Below, one piece after another: positions 9,629 through 17,748 of a stretch of DNA of 21,055 nt. This DNA comes from Trametes villosa (lineage: Eukaryota > Basidiomycota > Agaricomycetes > Polyporales > Polyporaceae). Position 1 is the first letter of the stretch, and the number at the start of each line of letters is the position of its first letter. The stretch spans positions 1 to 21,055 of the forward strand of contig PUDQ02000127.1 in NCBI GenBank assembly GCA_002964805.2, read 5' to 3'. The notes below the pieces were generated by a model, which searched no databases, had not been told where the DNA came from, and saw nothing but the letters and a program-made list of their open reading frames with translations. A program made the translations under genes and the position numbers.

Positions 9629-10560
9629 AAGGTTTTGTACCTTCTGCTCGCGAATGCAGTTCTCATATGGTTAGGCTTCCTTCCAAGTGGGCTGGCTGGC
9701 TTCGATCCGGAACTGCAATCATCGCCGCGCGTAGTCTCCTGTAGTCTCCTGTGACTTCTCACGTTACAGCGACGCTCGAATCGCCAGGACATTCCCGTTT
9801 CTCCCCGGGTATGGGATTGCAGCGAATTGTCGACGTGAGTGCCTTTGCAGCCATACTGGGAGTCAGGTCTTTTGAACTAATGATGTTTGGCCGCTATTTT
9901 CCCCGCGCTCTCTTGAACAGACCAACCTGCCGCATGTGAACTGCGGTCACGGAGGCATTAATGGGGGAAGATACTCCTCCCAAGCCCCGCGATGTCAACG
10001 TCATGAGCCAGGCGGGATACCTGTGTGCCATATATACAGTTCACCGCGGTAAGTCTCCAAGCCATAGCTTTCCAAACTTCGTCCCGCGCGTGTCTCGCCT
10101 CCGCACGTATACAATGCCAGCAAGAAAGCAGCCCGTTATGTCCTGCCGCATGCCGACGCCCGAACCTGAGCAGTCTGCCACTGCTCCGGCATGCGCTCTC
10201 TCTGACGATGCGACTACCGATGACAACAAACGTAAGGACTCCCACCACCTTATAACTGTGCGGTGTACCATAAATTCAATGCACCACTAGACGCATGGCG
10301 TTAGAACAGTGCGCGTAGTGAGGAAGTACGCCTATGCAGCACGACGGGTGAGAGACAGGTCAGGCCGAGCGGACGCGGTTGTAATACTCAGGGGGGTGCA
10401 CTCTATAGCGCATAGTACCTCTATGACGTAGGATGTATGTCAAACTGGAGAGTTCCGAGGACAGAGTCCTTGGATCGCCGCGGACATAGGGTGAGGTTTT
10501 GATCCAGTAAATCTGACGACTATGATACACACATATTTCGGCGAACGGTCCCAACGCGCG
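9629..10560. other. intergenic region downstream of the hydrolase
   Basis: No complete gene is seen. A 10-bp direct duplication (TAGTCTCCTG twice) lies near 9731-9750. A TATA-like CATATATAC at 10029-10037 precedes a possible small first exon, listed separately. The rest is AT-richer than the coding neighbours and shows no domain. Confidence 0.5.
10114..10231 (+). pseudogene. possible orphan first exon of an unknown gene
   Basis: From the ATG at 10114 (context ACAATGCC), 39 codons plus one base run to a donor C/GTAAGG at 10232. The peptide is short, Pro/Asp/Thr-rich, begins MPARKQPVMSC and ends DDATTDDNK. A TATA-like element lies about 80 bp upstream. A possible acceptor at 10309 opens a frame of about 40 residues that stops near 10430, shortly before the repeat-rich segment at 10561. 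I cannot identify the product. It may be a chance ORF, or the head of a gene broken by the repeat-bounded segment downstream. Confidence 0.25.
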
Positions 10561-10605
10561 CTGGGTATAAGGCCCAGTGAGAATCGACAAGATCCAATGG
10601 GATCC
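10561..10605 (+). repeat. left copy of a 45-bp inverted repeat with a palindromic core
   Basis: The palindromic core CTGGG-TATAAGG-CCCAG at 10561-10577 is followed by a 28-bp flank (10578-10605). The flank is the exact reverse complement of 11686-11713. The core is not inverted relative to the right copy. Confidence 0.85.
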
Positions 10606-11685
10606 AGATAAATCCCACGCGATTTAGAGTGAACGCCTGTGGGGGATCCCGCCGGATGTAAATGGATCCCAAAACCGTTCGAGGGATCTTTTTCCTTTAG
10701 GTCCAATTAGATCCAGTTGTGTCTATGTACGTCCATTGGATTCTGGCAGGTTTCGTTCAAATCCGAATCCATTGGATCCCGGAAGCTCCAAAATCTACTG
10801 TACATTGCATCCCGGGCGCCGCCGGGTGGTACCCTGGTCCCGGTCGACACGCTCTTGCGCCAATGCGCCCCTTCCCTGCGCCCCCTTCGTCGTCCTCTGC
10901 ACGCCCTCCCCGTCCTCCCCGCCCTCCCCGCACCGCCCGATGGCCACTGTCTGCTGCCCGCGCTGCGCGTTGTCGCTTCGCGAGCCGCAAGCGTCTTGAC
11001 GTTGCGACACCTACCTGTAGTCGAGCCTATTGCGTCACTGGTACCACCCTCACCCTGCGTCGCAACAACCCGCCTCGACGGACACTCACCTCCGTATATG
11101 CTGCCCAAACATAGCCCGGGACTCCCTGCTTCGCGTCTGGACGAATCTTCCGAAAGCTATCACTCACCTCATTCTACAACGAAGCTCCCGGTCTCGGCGA
11201 TCTGAGCTGCAGTTCTTGGCCGAGGTGAACCTATGTCGAGACACAGGCTATCCGTGCCTGTACCGTTAGCATAGAGGCGCTCATCTGAGGAAAAGTACTC
11301 ATCGCGAGAGGCGGTAGAGTCGCTGTAGACAGCGAGCGCTATGCCGCAGAGTCCCCAGAAGACGGTGGTGGTAAGAGGAAGAAGTCGGTTGAGGTGTATG
11401 TTATCGCCACTCGCAGGCTATATACTTTGCTGAGCGAACGTCTGTGAAGAAGGTGACGGGATTCAAAACTATCAACCTAACTTGCAAACGCCGACGAAGG
11501 TCGTTCAATTTGGCAAGTTGCGTAGTGGATTCCTGCATCGGACGCGAAGGCGAGCAGACGTCAAAGCAGAGCGATGTCCGTCAAAACCGACGGGAAAGCA
11601 AGAATTTGTGCGAAGGAAGCCCTGGTACTCGTCCGAATTTGATTTGAGATCGCACAGGATCCAGTTGGATCTTTTGGAACTTTTT
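10606..11685. mobile_element. segment bounded by inverted repeats, possible non-autonomous element
   Basis: About 1.1 kb lies between the two inverted-repeat copies. The outer parts on both sides are rich in GGATCC/GGATCT motifs, with CCATTGGAT near 10732 and 10771. The middle (about 10800-11060) is Pro/Ser-codon-rich and GC-rich. The open frames are low complexity and share no domain with known transposases. The border structure suggests a mobile segment, but no target-site duplication was identified. Confidence 0.35.
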
Positions 11686-11730
11686 GGATCCCATTGGATC
11701 TTGTCGATTCTCACTGGGTATAAGGCCCAG
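11686..11730 (-). repeat. right copy of the 45-bp inverted repeat
   Basis: 11686-11713 matches the reverse complement of 10578-10605 at 28 of 28 positions. It is followed by CTGGG-TATAAGG-CCCAG at 11714-11730, with the 7-nt loop in the same orientation as in the left copy. Confidence 0.85.
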
Positions 11731-12206
11731 CGAGAAACGCTCCTTTCCGGACGGATCTGTACATATCTGTAGAGCTTCCCTCAAAATATATACGTGTAGA
11801 ACAATGTAGATCAACAAATGTCCTATAGATCAACGAAAAAAAAATCTGCGCATTTCCGCGCTGATACGCATCGTTCTGCATATATCCGCAACAGTGGATC
11901 CATTGGGATATGTACAGAAATACATGTAGGCTGGAGCTACTACTACGCGTCCCGAATCCCCCCGCGCGCGGTTCCGAAGAATCCCGCCTGCCCACTCCCC
12001 GCACTGCTTCCTGCCGGCGTGTGACGTGCGCGAGATTGATGGCTTGAGGGGGACGAATTGCGGGAGGCGGGGGCCGGGGCCGAGGCGGACAGATCAGGCG
12101 CAGACGCGAGGCGGAGGGGGCGAGATGGCAGGAGGCAGCAGGGACGTAGAGAGCGAGGAGCACGGGGGAGGGGCGAGATCAGATGGAGGCACCAGGCAAG
12201 ACCACG
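11731..12206. other. AT-rich then purine-rich intergenic DNA
   Basis: 11760-11930 is AT-rich with a run of nine A, repeated TGTAGA/TGTACA words and another CCATTGGGAT motif near 11900. From about 11990 it becomes GC-rich and purine-rich on the + strand. No gene is recognised. Confidence 0.5.
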
Positions 12207-12300
12207 GCGCAAGAGGAGACCGAGGCGGGCGCAAGAGGAGACCGAGGCGGGTGCAAGAGGAGACCGAGGCGGGCGCAAGAGGAGACCGAGGAGAGTGTCA
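12207..12300 (+). repeat. 22-bp minisatellite, about 4 copies
   Basis: The word AAGAGGAGACCGAGG recurs starting at 12211, 12233, 12255 and 12277, an exact 22-bp period. Degenerate partial copies follow to about 12330. Because 22 is not a multiple of three, all three + frames translate into the same Glu/Arg/Gly-rich pattern. The long open frames here therefore reflect the repeat rather than a gene. Confidence 0.85.
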
Positions 12301-12422
12301 GGAGACCGAGGCGGGCGGGCGAGGAGACGAGACGAGGTCGAGAAGACAGGCACGGGCAGCTGCGCGGGGTTGGCGAGTCACGGAGGCGTGCACAGCGGAG
12401 GGCGAGCCAGGGCGAGCGAGGC

Positions 12423-14227
12423 TCAGGTGCTCGCTGCGCTTCCTTTCGGGGCGGCGTCAGGTTTTTCGGGGACCTCCCAGCCCCCGGTAGACATGTAGAC
12501 CTATGTAGAGCGTGTTAGTATACGTGTAACGTAGTCGCGCGTACTCACAATCCGTTTGTTCCGGTTGGTCTCCTTGTACCATTCGTCGTACTCCTCGCGC
12601 GTCCTTGTAGGGTTCCTGCCCGCCCAGACGCGAGCACATATATCCCTACGTCGAAACAATGTCAGTCAGTACTGTTCGAATAACAAAGACGAAACCCACT
12701 TAGGCTTCATGTGGGCAGCGTCGTCCGGAGGTGGCCACGGCTTGGCAGCGGCGGGAGCGGCAGCCTTCCGGGGCTTGCGGGTCTTCTTCTTCGGAGCTTC
12801 CGAGTTAGCGTCCTCACCGGTGGGAATGACGGCGGGACTGGGGGTGACAGCGGACGTGGACGTGGACGACGCCGGGGCGGTGGAGGCGTTCTCCGGGGCG
12901 GTGGAGGTCTTCTCTGGGGCGGTGGATGTTTTCTCCGAGGCGGCGGAGATCTTTGCGCTCTTGCGGGGCGCGGGCTCCTTCTTCGATGCCGCCAAGGTAG
13001 AGGGTATTGTTGTGCTTTCTGGAGCTTCCGGATCGTCCCAGGTCATGTTGGCCCTGGAGTATGGGAGAATAAGTAAATCAATTCGGTGACAAGGTGCGAG
13101 AGTGGGAGACTTACAATGCCTTACGGAACGTCACCTGATGGTACGACCGTTAGCCACTGTGTGAGACTGAGTAGAGCAGTCACCGACCTTAGCAGGCGCT
13201 TTCTTCTGCGCGGGGGCGGGGGTGTTCGCTGTGGGGGCGGGAGCGGGGACGTTCGCCGCGGGGGTAGAGGCCTGGGTGTTCGCTGTGGGCGCGGAGGTGT
13301 TGGTCGTGGGCGCGGCGGCCTGGTTGTTCGCTGTGGGGGCGGGCCCGGCGGGGTCGTTCGCCGTGGGGATGGGGGTGTTTGCCGTCCGGGGCATGGCGGC
13401 AGGGAGCGGCAGGTCTTGCCCAAGTGCCACGGGGGCGAGCGGGTTTTGCACGGGGGAGGGCGGATTCAGCTCGAGCCCGGGGTCGCCCTGTGCAGGCCTT
13501 GGGGAATCATGTTCAGGACCGGAAATGTCGTTCCCTGTCATAGGGTCGTCGAGGTACTCGATGGAGGGCGAGGGACTGGGCGCGCGAGAAGGGATGGAGG
13601 GAGCGGGAGAGGAAGTTCGACGGCGCTTGGCGCTCGGCTCCTCGTCGTTCTCATCCGGCGAGTCCTGCGCACGCGAAGACGCACCCACTCCGGAGGTGTC
13701 CGCCGAGATGCGGAAGGGCGCATGGGCGAGGACGTCCCCGACGACTGCCGCTCCGGCCAGATCTTTTTCGTGCTCGATCTGGTCGGCGGTTTTCGCTGCC
13801 CAGCACATCAGCATCTGATGTAGCATAGCTACTAGCACGTACCTGTCGCCTTGCTCTTCCCCTTTTGATCCTTCTTCTTGGCTGCCTTCGCCGCCTTAGC
13901 CAAGCGGGCCAGTCGAGCTTCGTACTTTTTCTTCCACTGCGAGTAGTTGGATAGAATCGCAACCTTGTCGGCTTTCCAGTCATTGTCGCAGAGCTGGAGT
14001 TCAAAGCATTGTGTGCGCATCCAGTGGCGGTACTGGAGCGCAATCTGTGCATCGCTGCCCTGTTGCCATGTCGCCGGCGCCCGTTTGTCTTGATGCAGGT
14101 ACACGCAGAACTCGCGGAACCTCCGGCGGATGGTCTTGGCGCGGTCACCGTCAACAATGTTACCTTCGGGGTCCGTGTAAAACTCACGGGTGTCGGGCAC
14201 TTCTGATGCCCGCAGTCTCCAAGTACT
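12423..14227 (-). CDS. uncharacterised low-complexity protein, six exons, 5' end missing
   Basis: Exons, in transcription order, are 14227-13843, 13795-13188, 13134-13115, 13053-12700, 12645-12549 and 12500-12423. They sum to 1542 nt, 513 codons plus TGA. Introns are 47, 53, 61, 54 and 48 nt with GT-AG ends; branch sites GGCTAAC (intron 2) and TACTAAC (intron 5) are near ideal. The N-terminal ~115 residues look folded and basic, with TREFYTDPEG, RRRFREFCVYL and SQWKKKYEARL, then a Lys/Ala-rich stretch that could be a nuclear signal. The middle is disordered: Ser/Pro-rich, then Pro-Thr-Ala-Asn repeats and a TAPEKTS repeat. The C-terminal part contains REEYDEWYKETNRNKR. I do not recognise the family. 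No ATG opens the first exon: upstream the frame meets TAG, and CAG at 14228-14230 reads as an acceptor (TAG at about 14240 is an alternative). The true start must lie beyond the retroelement LTR or be lost. Confidence 0.7.
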
Positions 14228-14278
14228 CTGGTCCGGGCTCTATTAGGGCTCGGCGTACTCGGGAGATGGTGGGGCAGT

Positions 14279-14463
14279 TGTAGAAGGCTGCCCTCACCAG
14301 ACGCGCGGGCTCCGAATACCCGCGCGTCGTACGCGTCTATCTACTACATGATATCTACGCGGTATCTTATCCTAGCGCAACTAGCGCTAGGTACTGATCG
14401 CGACATAGCGCAACTAGCGCTATGTCCTACAAGAACCCGTAACGACCGCGGAGGGTCGTTACA
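14279..14463 (-). repeat. 3' LTR (about 185 bp)
   Basis: On the minus strand the LTR opens with TGTAACGACC immediately after the polypurine tract. The left boundary is inferred from the matching TTCTACA end at 14279 (TGTA...TACA). The LTR is largely a string of hairpins: 14439-14462 (arms of 9), 14403-14425 (arms of 9), 14371-14391 (arms of 8) and 14300-14328 (arms of 10). The right boundary is firm; the left one is a best guess because the other LTR is not in the window. Confidence 0.6.
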
Positions 14464-14475
14464 CTCTCCCCCTCT
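14464..14475 (-). promoter_or_regulatory. polypurine tract priming plus-strand DNA synthesis
   Basis: AGAGGGGGAGAG on the minus strand directly abuts TGTAAC of the LTR, the expected position for the retrotransposon polypurine tract. Confidence 0.8.
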
Positions 14476-14933
14476 AGACCCGTTGTACGGGTCTACAATA
14501 GAATATTATAATAAAAGGAACGACTGCTGATATTTGCAGTCATAGCACTATATGATACAAAGAGTTGCGCATAGTGCGTGCGCAACTCATATATACAATG
14601 AGTCAGTGAGCCAAGTAGGCTCACAGGGTGGTCACAGCAGTGCAGTGGGATATATACACGACTGCAGATAGTAGCAGTCATACCACTACACTACCATGAT
14701 ATGGTAGTGTTTTTGTTTTTGGGTTATTGATGCGCGCACCGTGGGGTGCGGCTATGTACATTAGTACCGCAGCTATGGCGGACGAACCGATCAATTTTTG
14801 ACGCAGATCGGTTGCGTTATGCCCGAGGAGACGATAATATCGTCTCCTACAGGGACTGCAAATATTTGCAGTCATACCGTCGTGGTATACGACGAGTGCA
14901 TGACGGATGCACTCGAAGGTTGTGATTAGACAC
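14476..14933 (-). other. hairpin-rich non-coding tail of the retroelement
   Basis: These ~460 bp between the second ORF and the polypurine tract code for nothing recognisable. Perfect inverted repeats lie at 14562-14588 (arms 10), 14688-14710 (10, loop 3), 14826-14848 (10, loop 3), 14854-14873 (20-bp perfect palindrome) and 14893-14915 (9). One at 14929-14945 (6) overlaps the stop codon of the ORF. Confidence 0.8.
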
Positions 14934-17501
14934 CTACGCGGTGTCGTCGTGTGGCGATGACGGGGTGAGAGGGGAGGATCCCTGCTCACCCGTCGCGTTC
15001 TCGCTCTCGTCGTGCCTGTCGCTAGCAGCGGCAGGCGGTTGGGAAGGCCCGGCGACGGGTGCCTCCTGCACGTCCTCCATCGCGCGAGCGGGGGAGTATG
15101 GCGGAGGTGGGACTCCGTCATCGGGATGGGTACCCGCCACTACGTGTGACGGGGTCGAGGCAATGCTCGACGGTTCGGCGACCGCAGTTATGGCGGTCGC
15201 GGCGGTGGTAGTGGACGCGTCGGTCATGTCGACGTCGTCGGTGGTAACGGCAGGCACCTCGGGCGCCTGCGGGGGTGCTGGTGCGGGTGCGGGTGCTGGT
15301 GCGGGTGCGGGCGCGGGCGCAGGTGCGGGCGCGTTGGGGGGCGGCAGTGGGCCGCCTGTGGCGACTGGTCCCAAGTCCCGCGAGCTGGGCACGACTCCGA
15401 CGTCGAGAGTCGAATTCGGGCCGCCATCCATTTGAGGCAGCAGCGACCGAAGGTCGCGCCCGTTCCGCTCGTTGCGGCACAGTCTCGCGAGCGGCAGGAA
15501 CCGCTCCGCAGCCGTCGGGGTAAGACCGCGCGCCGCAAACCAGCGCGCTAGATGGAACAACGTCGTGCTTGCGACGTCGTTGGGGTAGGGGCCCGGGTGG
15601 TAGCTAGTACCTACGGGGTACTGCCCCTGCTCTACCACGTAACGGTAGAGCCCTGGCACTGAGAACAGCCAGTGGGCGAGGGTCACCCAATGACCTCGCG
15701 GTCCCAGTGGCGTGCCGCGCGGCAGCATCGCTCGAACGGCAACGTGGTACTCCACGCTGCGCGTCGTAGGAAGCCCATTTGGCTCCCGCTCCATCCACTG
15801 AGGGATACGGCGCTCATCGACGCCATACCAAGCCTGCCACACAGCAGGCGGGTCACTGAAGCTCGGCTGGTTTGGGGCCGGCGCCATGCGCTGGGCACGC
15901 AGCTTCAGTTTGACCTCCCGCCACTCGGCGGGCGTCCGCTTGCGCGAGAGGGTCGACGACGGCGGCGGCAAGTGCGCCGTCGACGCGTGCTCGAGTCCAG
16001 GGGGAGTGTTTCCCCGGGAGTCGGCTCGTTGAACCGCCGCGATCAGCGGCGGCGGCGCCTCTCGACGCCACGACGACTGTAGCTGGTTAAGACCAGCCAC
16101 TCCTGTGTACTCTGAGCGGGAGTTCACCTGACCGATGAGGTCACGTATGCGGTGAGCTGCCTCACCCGTATCACGGCGAGCAGCCATGATAATGTTGTTG
16201 GCGTCCGCGACGGACACCGGCACGTAGTTGTACCAGTGCCCCGCGAGACGCGGGTCCGAGTCGGTGGGGAGGGCCAACAGGTGGTACGGCCACCCGGGGA
16301 CCCTCGCCACATCCGTCGCTGGTTGCGGCGGAGGTTGCGTGCCAAACGGCGCGCCCTGACCCGGAGCATGTGCCGGGCCAGTGTCGCGACGAGCACGACG
16401 ATACCGGTTTCGAGAGACGAGTCTCTCGATCCGCCTCTCGTCGATGTCGTCGTCCTCGTCGCTCGTCGCGTTCTCCCAGTCCACCATAGGGTGGTCCCGG
16501 TCCGCGGATGTCGACGAGGTCGGCATCGCCGTCGAGTTCGACGGTCCTGCCACATTTGGCGTCGTCATCTGCGACGCTCCAGTCCTCGATGGTCCTGCCC
16601 CGCTGGGCAGCGACACGATCGGCATCAAGCTGGGCCCAGCGGACGGCGCTGAGCTCCTTGATGTCGACGCGAACGACCTATCGTTCGCAGTATCCCTCCT
16701 CCGAGGGCTGAGTTCCCTCGGGTCGCGTCGTCGTTCGTCGCGCGGAGGCGACGCCCTCCTGTGCCGAGCCCGACTGAGCTCAGCCTCCAACTGCGAGCGC
16801 ACTTCATCGCGCTCGCGCTCGTACTCGTCGCGCTCCTGGCGAGCGGCCTCGCGCTCGCTCCGGTACCTGTCCCGGATCGACTTCGTCTCGTCGACGAGCT
16901 CCTTCATCTTCTGGAGCTTCGCCTCGAGCTCCGCGATCCGATCGCGGCTCCTCCCCTCCTCCACCCTCTGGTGCTCCTCGAAGTGCCGCCAGAACCGCTG
17001 CTGCAGTTCTGACTGGACGCGCGTCTGCGCGTCCCGGAACGTCGAGTCCGACGCCGCCGAATTGTAGTGGCGGACAAAGTCCGCGCACACAGCGCAGTTG
17101 TCGCTGTGCGCGACCAACAAGTGTTGGCCCGCTACGGGCGCCCAGGTCATGCTCGAGAAGGGCATGAGGGGGATGCCACCAGTCTGTGGCATCGGCACGC
17201 TCGAACTGGGCGCGCTCTGGAATGCAGGACCCGCTTGATGCGGGAACTGGAAGCCGCCGCCGTACGGAAACCCGTAGGCGGGCATGCCCTGCGAGAAGGC
17301 ATGCGGGAACTGCTGGGGGTGGGTTACCCCCGGCATGGACGAGAACGCGGGAGCTGCCGCTTGTTGCGGCAGCAGGAACTGCGAAGGTTGGGGGAAGGGG
17401 ATGTTTTGTTGTTGAGGGGCCGCAGGTTGCGACCCCTGTTGCTCCGAGGCTTGCTGCCCGGAGCCGCTGGCTTGCGTGTTGTCTTGCGGGGCGTCGTTCA
17501 T
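14934..17501 (-). CDS. post-pol ORF of the chromovirus, 855 aa, unknown function (env position)
   Basis: It starts at a real ATG (17501) 247 bp after the pol stop and ends before the polypurine tract, so it is an internal gene of the element. Residues 1-130 are Gln/Pro/Phe-rich. HSDNCAVC (about 132-139) followed by H could bind a metal but is not a CCHC knuckle. Residues ~155-250 are a charged, heptad-like coiled coil, followed by an Arg/Ser-rich disordered stretch. From ~400 to ~690 it looks folded, with GWPYHLLALPTDSDPRL, PPAVWQAWYG, WVTLAHWLFSVPGLYRYVVEQ and LFHLARWFAARGLTP. An Ala-Pro repeat follows near 724-745, and PPPPYSP near 800 contains a PPxY motif of the kind bound by Nedd4/Rsp5 ubiquitin ligases. 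I see no signal peptide or membrane helix, so a classical envelope protein is unlikely. It could be a displaced structural (Gag-like) protein or a chaperone or accessory factor. Its role is unknown. Confidence 0.75.
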   Translation of the reverse strand: MNDAPQDNTQASGSGQQASEQQGSQPAAPQQQNIPFPQPSQFLLPQQAAAPAFSSMPGVTHPQQFPHAFSQGMPAYGFPYGGGFQFPHQAGPAFQSAPSSSVPMPQTGGIPLMPFSSMTWAPVAGQHLLVAHSDNCAVCADFVRHYNSAASDSTFRDAQTRVQSELQQRFWRHFEEHQRVEEGRSRDRIAELEAKLQKMKELVDETKSIRDRYRSEREAARQERDEYERERDEVRSQLEAELSRARHRRASPPRDERRRDPRELSPRRRDTANDRSFASTSRSSAPSAGPSLMPIVSLPSGAGPSRTGASQMTTPNVAGPSNSTAMPTSSTSADRDHPMVDWENATSDEDDDIDERRIERLVSRNRYRRARRDTGPAHAPGQGAPFGTQPPPQPATDVARVPGWPYHLLALPTDSDPRLAGHWYNYVPVSVADANNIIMAARRDTGEAAHRIRDLIGQVNSRSEYTGVAGLNQLQSSWRREAPPPLIAAVQRADSRGNTPPGLEHASTAHLPPPSSTLSRKRTPAEWREVKLKLRAQRMAPAPNQPSFSDPPAVWQAWYGVDERRIPQWMEREPNGLPTTRSVEYHVAVRAMLPRGTPLGPRGHWVTLAHWLFSVPGLYRYVVEQGQYPVGTSYHPGPYPNDVASTTLFHLARWFAARGLTPTAAERFLPLARLCRNERNGRDLRSLLPQMDGGPNSTLDVGVVPSSRDLGPVATGGPLPPPNAPAPAPAPAPAPAPAPAPAPPQAPEVPAVTTDDVDMTDASTTTAATAITAVAEPSSIASTPSHVVAGTHPDDGVPPPPYSPARAMEDVQEAPVAGPSQPPAAASDRHDESENATGEQGSSPLTPSSPHDDTA

Positions 17502-17748
17502 GGCGCGGGCGTCGTTGTTGGTGGTGGTGGTGAGGTGGCAGAGGTCAGTTATGACCCTGCACTCGCGAGGTCGCCGTCTTAAAGCGCCGGCGGAGTCCGA
17601 ACGCGTCGGTGGCTGCCTCGCGCACGCGAGCCTGCACGTGACGTACTACTTCACGGTCACGCGCTCTCTGCGCGTGCTCTGTCCTTCACCACGACTACTC
17701 AATCGGGTAGTCTTGACCACGAAGCGCATGTTGCGCTTCGTACATCCG
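17502..17748 (-). other. spacer between pol and the second ORF
   Basis: This 247-bp stretch contains no LTR-like TGTAAC end or polypurine tract, which argues against two tandem elements. It carries a perfect hairpin at 17719-17741 (arms 10, loop 3). How the second ORF is translated (separate or spliced RNA, or re-initiation) is not visible. Confidence 0.6.

Noticed and set aside
12207..12330. CRISPR-like array
   Set aside because: The 22-bp units are contiguous with no spacers and the genome is eukaryotic; it is a minisatellite.
12026..12518. Three overlapping + strand ORFs rich in Glu, Arg and Gly
   Set aside because: They are produced by the 22-bp minisatellite, which opens all frames, and they overlap the last exon of the minus-strand gene.
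13832..14200. Start codon at 14200 for the six-exon gene
   Set aside because: The codon there is GTG, and the frame continues upstream without ATG to a splice acceptor, so it is not a credible nuclear start.
14934..17748. Second ORF as the gag of another element in tandem
   Set aside because: No LTR end or polypurine tract lies between pol and this ORF. No pol follows it, and the polypurine tract and LTR come after it.
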